DNA of 20,564 nt from Pseudomonadota bacterium (lineage in GTDB: Bacteria > Pseudomonadota > Gammaproteobacteria > Pseudomonadales > Oceanobacteraceae), in the NCBI GenBank assembly GCA_023399105.1, contig JAEWQT010000022.1, forward strand, positions 1 to 20,564, written 5' to 3'. Each line of letters starts with the position of its first letter. The stretch's first letter is position 1. The notes beneath the pieces were generated by a model. It saw nothing but the letters and a program-made list of their open reading frames with translations, ran no database searches and was not told the origin of the DNA. This document shows, in pieces, positions 14,304 through 20,564 of this stretch. The translations under genes and the position numbers were made by a program.

Positions 14304-14332
14304 GGTATATCACGGCGCCATACTGGTATATC
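14304..14332. repeat. Short direct repeat GGTATATC, 21-bp period, in a divergent intergenic region
   Basis: GGTATATC occurs at 14304-14311 and 14325-14332. The starts are 21 bp apart, i.e. two helical turns, in the 128-bp gap between the divergent genes starting at 14245 (-) and 14374 (+). Same-face direct repeats of this kind are typical of operator sites, but no regulator can be named. Confidence 0.4.
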
Positions 14333-14373
14333 CTAACGTCCCAAAGAGGTATTAACGACCGGAATTACAGCAA

Positions 14374-14778
14374 ATGATTAATGAATGGCAGCCAGTAAAA
14401 ACCTATCACGCCGCAATTGACCTGCACCTGTTACAAAGGTTCGCTGAGCTGGGCGAGCAGGCACAGGCCGGTCATCAGGGCTTGGCGGACCAGGTCAGCG
14501 CTGAACAGCAGCAACAGGCCGCCGGCTGGCTGCAATTACCGGAAAGCGACTGGCAACCCGTATTACAACAACTGCCTTCCGGCCAGCTGTTCCCGCTGGC
14601 GGTCTTTTTCACCCTGGCCGAACAGCAGTTCAGTGGCTGGCAATGTGGTAAACGCAACCCGGCGATCTGGATTTTCCGCTGGTTGCGTCAGCACGATCAG
14701 CTACCGGCCAAAGACGCGATCCGGCAACTGAAAAAACTGACCGATAACCGCTACATTCCTTATGGCAGCGTGCTCTGA
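14374..14778 (+). CDS. Small protein of unknown function
   Basis: This 134-residue cytoplasmic protein has no signal peptide or membrane segment. It is rich in Gln and Leu in its first half (SAEQQQQAAGWLQLPESDWQPVLQQLPSGQ) and ends with a basic, Trp-containing segment (NPAIWIFRWLRQHDQLPAKDAIRQLKKL) and YIPYGSVL. It is probably all-helical; I do not recognise the family. The ATG at 14374 is the only reasonable start, with only a weak GGAAT upstream. It abuts the stop codon of the convergent HTH gene with no gap (14778/14779), sharing a TGATCA palindrome. A link to the neighbouring signalling genes is only positional. Confidence 0.7.
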   Translation: MINEWQPVKTYHAAIDLHLLQRFAELGEQAQAGHQGLADQVSAEQQQQAAGWLQLPESDWQPVLQQLPSGQLFPLAVFFTLAEQQFSGWQCGKRNPAIWIFRWLRQHDQLPAKDAIRQLKKLTDNRYIPYGSVL

Positions 14779-15321
14779 TCAGGAAGCGGATGAATCACTC
14801 AGCAGAGCCAGCAGGGCCTGCTGATCCCGTGGCCACTGAAAGCAGTGCCAGCCTTCGGGGCAGCTTCCCGACTCAATATCCTCACTGATGGCCAGCAGCA
14901 ACCGGTCGCGCTGCTCGGTATCCCGCAGCAAGCGGGCCACTGAATCCTTCGCGCTGGCGCTGGTGACCACCAGGGCCGCCGGTTGCAGCTCGGCCAGTCT
15001 ATAACCGAACAGCAGCGGGTCATTCAGCAGCAGACAATCCCAACCCGCTTTGCGCACACAGGCGGCCAGCTCGGCCGAAAAATCTTCATTGGCGGTCAGC
15101 AACAACAGCCGGTGTCCGCCGTGCAGGAGCTCGTCCGGAACCGGCATATTATTACGCTGCAGAAAACTGATAAAACCCGCCACCGGAATCCGGTTATCGC
15201 CGCGCCCCGGCAGCTTATAGGCTTCCAGATGACCACGTTCTATCCAGCGAATGACGGTGCGGAAGTTCACACCACAAAAGCGCGCAACATCCCCGGTGGT
15301 TAAGGCCTGCTTTTCCTTCAC
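14779..15321 (-). CDS. HTH DNA-binding protein with a pseudo-receiver domain
   Basis: This 180-residue protein starts with GTG at 15321 (no in-frame ATG nearby). Residues 7-56 form a MerR/excisionase-like winged HTH: LTTGDVARFCGVNFRTVIRWI, then LEAYKLPGRGDNRIP and FISFLQRNNMP. Residues ~70-176 have the strand pattern of a CheY-like receiver (RLLLLTANED, WDCLLLN, PAALVVTSA, RLLLAIS, CFQWPRDQQALLALL). The key residues are gone: the phosphoacceptor Asp position reads Thr120/Ser121, the Lys before Pro is Trp163, and the acidic pair is altered. It therefore probably senses through protein contact rather than phosphorylation. It is divergent, 80 nt start to start, from a response regulator with degenerate c-di-GMP domains, and may regulate that gene or work with it. 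Confidence 0.75.
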   Translation of the reverse strand: MKEKQALTTGDVARFCGVNFRTVIRWIERGHLEAYKLPGRGDNRIPVAGFISFLQRNNMPVPDELLHGGHRLLLLTANEDFSAELAACVRKAGWDCLLLNDPLLFGYRLAELQPAALVVTSASAKDSVARLLRDTEQRDRLLLAISEDIESGSCPEGWHCFQWPRDQQALLALLSDSSAS

Positions 15322-15333
15322 GGCAACATCCCG

Positions 15334-15362
15334 TTGGTTATCCGATTGAATTCCAGTATAGA
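15334..15362 (+). promoter_or_regulatory. Possible promoter of the REC-PAS-GGDEF-EAL gene, overlapping a divergent -10
   Basis: TTGGTT (15334-15339) and TATAGA (15357-15362) have an ideal 17-bp spacer, with 3/6 and 4/6 matches. On the opposite strand TATACT (15360 to 15355, 5/6) could serve as the -10 of the HTH gene, with TTGCTT (15381 to 15376) as a poorly spaced -35 (15 bp). The two -10 elements overlap, so RNA polymerase could not occupy both at once. Confidence 0.4.
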
Positions 15363-15391
15363 TAGCCTGTGCCTAAAGCAAGTTGATTTAT

Positions 15392-15395
15392 GGAG
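15392..15395 (+). promoter_or_regulatory. Shine-Dalgarno site deciding the start at 15402
   Basis: GGAG is followed by six bases and ATG 15402. The in-frame ATG 15390 overlaps this site and has no ribosome binding site of its own. Starting at 15402 also makes the protein begin MQPTLLLVDDE, the normal beginning of a receiver domain. Confidence 0.75.
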
Positions 15396-15401
15396 TACCT
15401 G

Positions 15402-17252
15402 ATGCAACCCACTCTGCTGCTGGTTGATGATGAACGCGGCATCACCGATGCCCTGCAGCGCATGTTGCGGGGCGAACCCTGGCACATTCTGCACGCCAGT
15501 AACGCCAGCGAAGCACTGGCGTTATTCGATCAGCACGACATTCAGTTGCTGATTACCGATTACAAAATGCCCGGCACCGATGGTTTAACCCTGTGCCGGC
15601 AGGTACGCGAGCGCTCACCGGCCACCTACCGGCTGTTGTTGTCTGGCCAGGTTGATTACGCAGCCTTACGGCAGGCCTGGCAAAATGGCGATGTGCATCG
15701 CTTTGTCGCCAAACCCTGGGACAATCTGCTGCTGACACTGGATATTCGCGAGGGTTTACGCCAGCAACAATTACTGCAACACAGTACGCATCTGCAGCAC
15801 CAGCTCAGCCAGCAGGAACCGCTGTTATTAACCGATGAGAACTGGGTGGTGCGTCATGCCAACGAACCGCTGTGCCGGCTGTTAAACTGCCGGCCCGACG
15901 AACTCTGTGGCATCAACCTGTTTGCGCCGGCACTCAGTGCCATGCCGGTGAATCTGGAAACCGAAGTAACGCATCAAACGGAACAGCAACAGCATTGGCT
16001 GGGCCTCTTCACGTTTCAGCGTCCTCATCAGCCGACGGTAACCACCCGCATGACCATCAGTCCGCTGGGGCCGCATTTCCGCCTGTGCCTGTGCCAGCCG
16101 GTCAACGAATTGCTGGCGCCGGAACGCGGACTGCAGGAGGAACTGCAACGTTACAGCGGCGAACACCACCTGCAACGACTGCAGCAGGATGCCGGTGCGC
16201 AGCCACACGACATGCAGTTACTGGTCATCAGCTTTGCGCCCGGCGATATCAGCAACCGCGATATTGCCTCCATCTGCTTTGAAAAACTGCAGGCCGCCAG
16301 TGGTGACCGCTACAGCATCTATTCACCACAACCACACCAGTTTTTAGTGCTGCTGCCTGCTAACCTCAGCCTGACCGCTCAGGCGTCGTTGCAACAGGCC
16401 ATTCGTCAGCAATTTGCCCAACCGCTGCAGCTGCAGAATTGTGAACAATGGCTGCAGCCACAACTGAGCCTGGAACAGAAGCCGGCGAATATTTCCTGCT
16501 GGATCGAATGGCTGCGACAACGACTGGGCATCCCCGGCAGCCCGGTCAGCACCCCTCCCGATCACCTGCCTGCCGCCACCTCCGCGCAGAACACCGGACA
16601 GGCGGCCGAACCATTACCGATACGGCCGGTATTCGACCGTTGCGGACGCTTGGTCGCACTGGAACTGCCAGCATTCAGCCAGCATCGGGAAACGGACTGG
16701 CCTGCCGCTCTGCGCCACCTGTTACAGCATTGGCAACGGCTGTTTACCAGCCCGATGAATATGTTGCTGAACGCCAGCCTGACAACACAGCACGACCTTA
16801 CTGCGTTATTACAGGCTCTGCAGCAGCTGCCACGGGACAGCTGGCAGGGCTTTGCCCGCATCAGTGAAGCCGATTTACTGGATCAGAGTGCAGAAGCCAT
16901 GACCTTCCGGCAGCAATTACGCGACCATGGCTGCCAACTGTTATTACAACAATTTGGTCAGGGCTTCCTGAGCCCACGACAAGTGCTGCAACAACCGCTG
17001 GCGGGGGTTTGTATCACGGCGGAATTTCTCAGCCAGTTGCGTGGCAGCAAAGTCACACCACAGAGCCGGCGTCTGTTGCAAAAACTGCATGAACAACCCC
17101 TGCTGCTGTACACCAACCACATTGACACCCCAGAACAGCTGGCTGCCGCGCACCTGAACCAACTCGACTGGCTGGCCGGAGATATTCTTTCCCCCCGCAT
17201 CAGCCCGGAGCAGTTGCAATGGTTCGCCGGACAAGGAGACCCGGGCGCGTGA
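15402..17252 (+). CDS. Response regulator REC-PAS with degenerate GGDEF and EAL domains
   Basis: This 616-residue cytoplasmic protein starts with an intact receiver: LLLVDDERG (D9, D10), ITDYKMPGTDG (phosphoacceptor D53), LLLSGQ (S81) and VAKPWD (K104). A helix leads to a PAS-like domain (~138-235). Residues ~268-345 align with GGDEF, but the signature before FLVLLP reads QPHQF (310-314), so cyclase activity is not expected. Residues ~405-612 align with EAL. There EAL reads ELP (421-423), the DDFG motif is QQFG (516-519), and the EGVE region is lost, so the phosphodiesterase is probably dead. NASL (457-460) and QGF/SPRI echoes of the fold remain. It likely acts as a phosphorylation-controlled, possibly c-di-GMP-sensing, scaffold. 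It is divergent from the HTH pseudo-receiver gene; a histidine kinase is not in the window. Confidence 0.85.
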   Translation: MQPTLLLVDDERGITDALQRMLRGEPWHILHASNASEALALFDQHDIQLLITDYKMPGTDGLTLCRQVRERSPATYRLLLSGQVDYAALRQAWQNGDVHRFVAKPWDNLLLTLDIREGLRQQQLLQHSTHLQHQLSQQEPLLLTDENWVVRHANEPLCRLLNCRPDELCGINLFAPALSAMPVNLETEVTHQTEQQQHWLGLFTFQRPHQPTVTTRMTISPLGPHFRLCLCQPVNELLAPERGLQEELQRYSGEHHLQRLQQDAGAQPHDMQLLVISFAPGDISNRDIASICFEKLQAASGDRYSIYSPQPHQFLVLLPANLSLTAQASLQQAIRQQFAQPLQLQNCEQWLQPQLSLEQKPANISCWIEWLRQRLGIPGSPVSTPPDHLPAATSAQNTGQAAEPLPIRPVFDRCGRLVALELPAFSQHRETDWPAALRHLLQHWQRLFTSPMNMLLNASLTTQHDLTALLQALQQLPRDSWQGFARISEADLLDQSAEAMTFRQQLRDHGCQLLLQQFGQGFLSPRQVLQQPLAGVCITAEFLSQLRGSKVTPQSRRLLQKLHEQPLLLYTNHIDTPEQLAAAHLNQLDWLAGDILSPRISPEQLQWFAGQGDPGA

Positions 17253-17317
17253 TTCCACGCCGGAATCGGGTATGATCAGGCACAGAAATTACCATCGATC
17301 ATTGTTGAGGAGCCATT

Positions 17318-17578
17318 GTGAATAAAGACCACGCCTACCACCAGATTGCCCTGGCCTGCCTGAAAGCCCTGCGTACGCCGACGGCAGCGGCCGCTCAGGA
17401 TCCGGCCCAGGCGCTGTATGAGGTGATCGACCAGGCCTTTTCACAACAAACGGCGTTGCTGCTGGCGGAACTGGATGACTGTCAACACCGTCTGACCAGC
17501 ATTGCGGCGCTTGACCCACAGCGCCACAGCCTGGCCGATGCCCAGGCCATTGCCCGGCATACCGGCCAGTCACACTGA
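17318..17578 (+). CDS. Small helical protein of unknown function
   Basis: This 86-residue protein starts with GTG at 17318, supported by GGAG five bases upstream. It has no signal peptide or membrane segment. The sequence (QIALACLKALRTP, ALYEVIDQAFSQQTALLLAELDDCQHRLTSIAAL) suggests two or three amphipathic helices, possibly a coiled-coil dimer. I do not recognise the family. It lies 65 nt after the response regulator and 29 nt before the M16 protease gene on the same strand. The upstream gap has a short hairpin (GATTCC 17251-17256 / GGAATC 17262-17267) and a TATGAT hexamer at 17271-17276 that may be a -10, without a good -35. Confidence 0.7.
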   Translation: MNKDHAYHQIALACLKALRTPTAAAAQDPAQALYEVIDQAFSQQTALLLAELDDCQHRLTSIAALDPQRHSLADAQAIARHTGQSH

Positions 17579-17607
17579 AGCCAAACCCAACACCCCAAGG
17601 AGACGGC

Positions 17608-20439
17608 ATGTTCTCGCCCCGTTACTGGATATTTTTCGCCATTGTTCTGGCCGCTATTGGATTCTCTATGTTCCGTATGTCTGCCCAACCGGAGCTGATT
17701 GTCAGCCCCGCCGATCCGTTCAGTTATCGTTATCTGCAATTACCCAACGGTATGAAAGTGGTGCTGGTACAGAATCCGGACGCCGACAAAGCGGCCGCTG
17801 CTGTCAGTGTTGATGCCGGCAGTGGCGATGATCCGGCTGGTCGTGAAGGCCTGGCGCATTTCCTTGAACACATGCTGTTTTTAGGCACCGAACCCTATCC
17901 GGAGGCCGGTGAATATCAGGCTTACATCAGCCGCCACGGCGGCAGCCACAACGCCTTTACCGCCCACAGCCAAACCACTTATTTCTTCGAGCTGGACAAC
18001 AACGCCCTGCCCGGTGCGCTCGACCGCTTCGCGCCCTTCTTTATTTCCCCCACCTTCGACGCCACCTACGTTGAGCGCGAAAAAAATGCCGTGCATGCGG
18101 AATACAGTGCCAAGCTGAAAGACGATTTCCGCCGGATTTTTTCCGCCGAAAAGCAGGCCATGAACCCGCAGCACCCCTTTGCCTCATTCGCCACCGGCAA
18201 CCTGGATACCCTGGCCGATCGTCCCGGCAGCAATATCCGTGACGAACTGCTGGATTTTTATGCCAAACATTACTCCGCCGACCGCATGACCCTGGTGCTG
18301 GCCGGCAACTATGAACTCGACCAGCTGCAACAATGGGCCGAGCAACACTTTGCCGCTGTACCGGTGCGCGATACCACGCCGCGCCAGCCCAACCCACCGT
18401 TATTTGCTGATGGCCAGCTGCCGCTGGACCTGAACATTGAACCAGTCAAAGAAATCCGCCGTCTGCAATTCACCTTCCCGATGCCGGAAACCCAATCCAA
18501 TTACGCGGTGAAACCGGTACAGCTGCTGACCCATCTGCTCGGCCATGAAGGCGAAGGCAGTCTGCTCGCCTATTTAAAAGCCCAGGGCTGGGCCGAAGGC
18601 TTAAGCGCCGGACGCTCACTCAGCACCCACAGCGAATCCAATCTGGTGGTGCAGATCCAGCTGACCCGTGCCGGTCTGCTGCAAACCGACCGTATTACCC
18701 AGGCACTGTTGCACTACATAGGCCTGCTGCAACAACAACCGCTGCCGGATTACCTGTTAACGGAACAGCATCAGCTCAGCGATCTGATGTTCCGCTTCCA
18801 GGAGCACAGTCGTTTGTCCGACTACGTGGTACGCCTCAGCAGCAACCTGCTGGTGTACCCGCCGGAAGATGTGATTTATGGCGATTACCGCTGGCAGCCG
18901 GCCAGCCCGGCACAGCTTAAACCCTATCTGGATGCCCTGAACGGCAATAACATGCTGCGCACCATTATTGCCCCCGGTATTGCCACCGACACGGTTGACC
19001 CCTGGTACAACACCCCGATCCGCATCCGCCCGCTGAACTATCAGGCCGATGCCCAATTGGAAACCGAACTGCAGCAGGCGTTGTTCCTGCCGCAACCCAA
19101 CCCCTTTATTCCGACCGATTTCAGCCTCTATCAGGGTGAACCGCAAAGCGTACCCGCGCGGTTACGCGATGAAGCCGGTCTGCGCCTGTGGTACTACCCG
19201 GAACAGGAATTTGCCCAGCCGAAAGCCCGTGTACTTATCCAGCTGCAACAAGCATCGGTGCAGAACAGCGCCCGTAACCGGGTGCTGGCACAGTTGTATG
19301 CCCGCAGCGTCAATGAAGATCTGAACACCTTCAGCTATCCGCCGCATCTGGCCGGCCTCAGCTATCAGCTGAGCGCCAGCGGCCGTGGCCTGGAAATTAC
19401 CCTCGCCGGTTACCAGCACAAGCTGCCGGTACTGCTGGAGCGGTTGCTGCAACAAATGCAGGACAGCCAGCTGAGCGATGATGATTTCGACCGCTACCGC
19501 GCGTCCCTGCAACGCAGTCTGGAAAATCAGCTGAAAAATAAACCTTTCGAACGCGCGCTGGCGGAGTTGCGCCAGTGGCTGTACGACCCGTCGTTCAGCG
19601 AGCAACAACTGCTGCAGGAACTGGCTAACGTAACCCGCGCCGATGTACTGAACTTTGCCCAGCGCTTCCGTAACGACCTGAGCCTGCAGATGTATGTACA
19701 CGGCAGCCTCAGCGCCGCCCAGGCCCAAACCTTTGCCGATACCGTCAGCCGTTATTACCCGGCCACCGGTACGGCTCTGCCATTACCGGCCGTACTGCAG
19801 CCGCCGGTGGGCCGCCAGCAGCTGAACCTCGACCTTGACCATCAGGACAAGGCGCTGGTGCTTTACGTGCAGGGACTGGACAACAGTGACCGCAACCGCG
19901 CCCGTTTCTCATTGCTGGGGCAGATGCTCAGCGCGCCCTATTACCAGCGCCTGCGCACCGAAGAACAATTGGGCTATGTGGTCTTTGCCACCCAGTTTCC
20001 GCAGCAAACCGTGCCCGGACTGGCCTTTATTGTGCAGGCACCGGACGCCAGCCCGCAGGATATTCTCGACAGCAGCGAGCGCTTCTTTGCTGACTTTGAA
20101 GCCACGCTGGCCAATATGGGTGACACCGAATTCCGGGCGTATCAGCAGGGACTGAAAACCCTGCTGCTGGAAAAACCGAAAAACATGGGCGAAAAATTTG
20201 CCCGCTTCTGGCGCGACGCCGATATCGGCCGGTCAACCTTCGACACCAACGAAGCCATTGCTGCCGAAGTGGAGCAGCTGACACTGAACGATATACGGGC
20301 GCTGTATCAGCACGCCCTGCTGGAGCAAGGCCGGCCCTGGGTGATCGTTACTCAGGGAGGACAGGTACAGAACGCTAAAGCCCTGACCAGTCTGCCGCGT
20401 GACCAGCTGTCACGCTTTACCGTACCGGCCGGGGAATAA
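17608..20439 (+). CDS. M16A zinc metalloprotease (pitrilysin/insulysin type)
   Basis: This 943-residue peptidase starts with an N-terminal hydrophobic segment (about 6-24, signal anchor or signal peptide), so it acts in the periplasm or at the membrane. The zinc site is HFLEH (84-88: H84, catalytic E87, H88), with the third ligand E165 exactly 76 residues later in AVHAEYS, as in pitrilysin (HXXEH-X76-E). It is followed by the usual FLGTEPYPE and GGSHNAFTAHSQTTYFFEL. The C-terminal half carries the inactive partner domains with YYQRLRTEEQLGYVVFATQFP, the conserved substrate-clamp motif. It should degrade peptides or small unfolded proteins inside a closed chamber. The length is typical of M16A (about 950). 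The start has AAGGAG six bases upstream. It is probably co-transcribed with the preceding 86-residue gene. Confidence 0.93.
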   Translation: MFSPRYWIFFAIVLAAIGFSMFRMSAQPELIVSPADPFSYRYLQLPNGMKVVLVQNPDADKAAAAVSVDAGSGDDPAGREGLAHFLEHMLFLGTEPYPEAGEYQAYISRHGGSHNAFTAHSQTTYFFELDNNALPGALDRFAPFFISPTFDATYVEREKNAVHAEYSAKLKDDFRRIFSAEKQAMNPQHPFASFATGNLDTLADRPGSNIRDELLDFYAKHYSADRMTLVLAGNYELDQLQQWAEQHFAAVPVRDTTPRQPNPPLFADGQLPLDLNIEPVKEIRRLQFTFPMPETQSNYAVKPVQLLTHLLGHEGEGSLLAYLKAQGWAEGLSAGRSLSTHSESNLVVQIQLTRAGLLQTDRITQALLHYIGLLQQQPLPDYLLTEQHQLSDLMFRFQEHSRLSDYVVRLSSNLLVYPPEDVIYGDYRWQPASPAQLKPYLDALNGNNMLRTIIAPGIATDTVDPWYNTPIRIRPLNYQADAQLETELQQALFLPQPNPFIPTDFSLYQGEPQSVPARLRDEAGLRLWYYPEQEFAQPKARVLIQLQQASVQNSARNRVLAQLYARSVNEDLNTFSYPPHLAGLSYQLSASGRGLEITLAGYQHKLPVLLERLLQQMQDSQLSDDDFDRYRASLQRSLENQLKNKPFERALAELRQWLYDPSFSEQQLLQELANVTRADVLNFAQRFRNDLSLQMYVHGSLSAAQAQTFADTVSRYYPATGTALPLPAVLQPPVGRQQLNLDLDHQDKALVLYVQGLDNSDRNRARFSLLGQMLSAPYYQRLRTEEQLGYVVFATQFPQQTVPGLAFIVQAPDASPQDILDSSERFFADFEATLANMGDTEFRAYQQGLKTLLLEKPKNMGEKFARFWRDADIGRSTFDTNEAIAAEVEQLTLNDIRALYQHALLEQGRPWVIVTQGGQVQNAKALTSLPRDQLSRFTVPAGE

Positions 20440-20487
20440 CCCGGCCCGCCAGCCTCTTAACAAAAACAATAATCAAGGACTGTCATC

Positions 20488-20564
20488 ATGATGAAAACCG
20501 CCTTTATTACCGGTGCCGCTTCCGGCATCGGTCTGGCCACCGCCCAAGCCCTGTATGCCCGGGG
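20488..20564 (+). CDS. Short-chain dehydrogenase/reductase, N-terminus (cut by window end)
   Basis: The first ~25 residues (MMKTAFITGAASGIGLATAQALYAR) contain the SDR nucleotide-binding motif TGxxxGIG, so this is a classical NAD(P)-dependent short-chain dehydrogenase. The substrate cannot be told from this fragment. Two consecutive ATG codons (20488, 20491) are present; AAGGA at 20475-20479 fits the first better (8 versus 11 bases). The gene starts 48 nt after the protease stop, without a visible terminator between them. Confidence 0.88.
   Translation, partial: MMKTAFITGAASGIGLATAQALYAR

Noticed and set aside
15390..15401. ATG 15390 as the start of the response regulator
   Set aside because: It has no ribosome binding site and would include the GGAG that serves ATG 15402 within the coding region.
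17251..17267. GATTCC/GGAATC hairpin after the response regulator as a terminator
   Set aside because: Only 6 bp of stem, no T-run, and it overlaps the stop codon; too weak to call.

Overview
The window reads as a chromosomal segment of a gammaproteobacterium. HemN, FieF, YihG, Bax, AckA and Pta all resemble their enterobacterial or pseudomonad counterparts, and GC content looks moderately high. The general gene set would fit a marine Oceanospirillales-type bacterium, but that rank is inference and the genus cannot be read from this sequence. Coding density is very high and no gene-free gap exceeds 300 bases. I see no rRNA, tRNA, CRISPR array, insertion sequence or phage gene. The region looks like core chromosome with lineage-specific small genes.

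Layout: 1-2019 holds the 3' end of hemN, an overlapping membrane-anchored thioredoxin-like gene, and a convergent exported protein of unknown function. A small decayed duplication lies between the last two. At 2020-2957 an OlsB-type ornithine N-acyltransferase sits behind a very good Pho box and is closed by an intrinsic terminator. A small unknown gene follows at 3032. From 3451 to 8852 there is a tight five-gene run on the + strand: Bax-like glucosaminidase lipoprotein, PilZ-like protein, ackA, pta and a YihG-type acyltransferase. On the - strand come a six-TM diguanylate cyclase (8856-10115) and then a fieF / outer-membrane-protein pair (10245-12123). A repeat-containing lipoprotein (12289-13086) runs into a convergent acyltransferase of a type I associate with Bacteroidetes. 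From 14374 to 17578 there is a signalling block: a small unknown gene, an HTH protein with a pseudo-receiver, a divergently transcribed REC-PAS-GGDEF-EAL protein with degenerate output domains, and a short unknown protein. The window ends with an M16A metalloprotease and the start of an SDR oxidoreductase.

How they may work together: ackA-pta interconvert acetyl-CoA, acetyl phosphate and acetate. Three acyltransferases (OlsB, YihG-like, Bacteroidetes-like) point to membrane lipid synthesis and remodelling, with OlsB probably induced by phosphate limitation. Four proteins relate to c-di-GMP or phosphorelay signalling: a PilZ-like protein, an intact diguanylate cyclase, a degenerate GGDEF-EAL response regulator and an HTH pseudo-receiver. 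The divergent HTH-pseudoREC / REC-PAS-degenerate GGDEF-EAL pair is the best candidate for an undescribed regulatory module.
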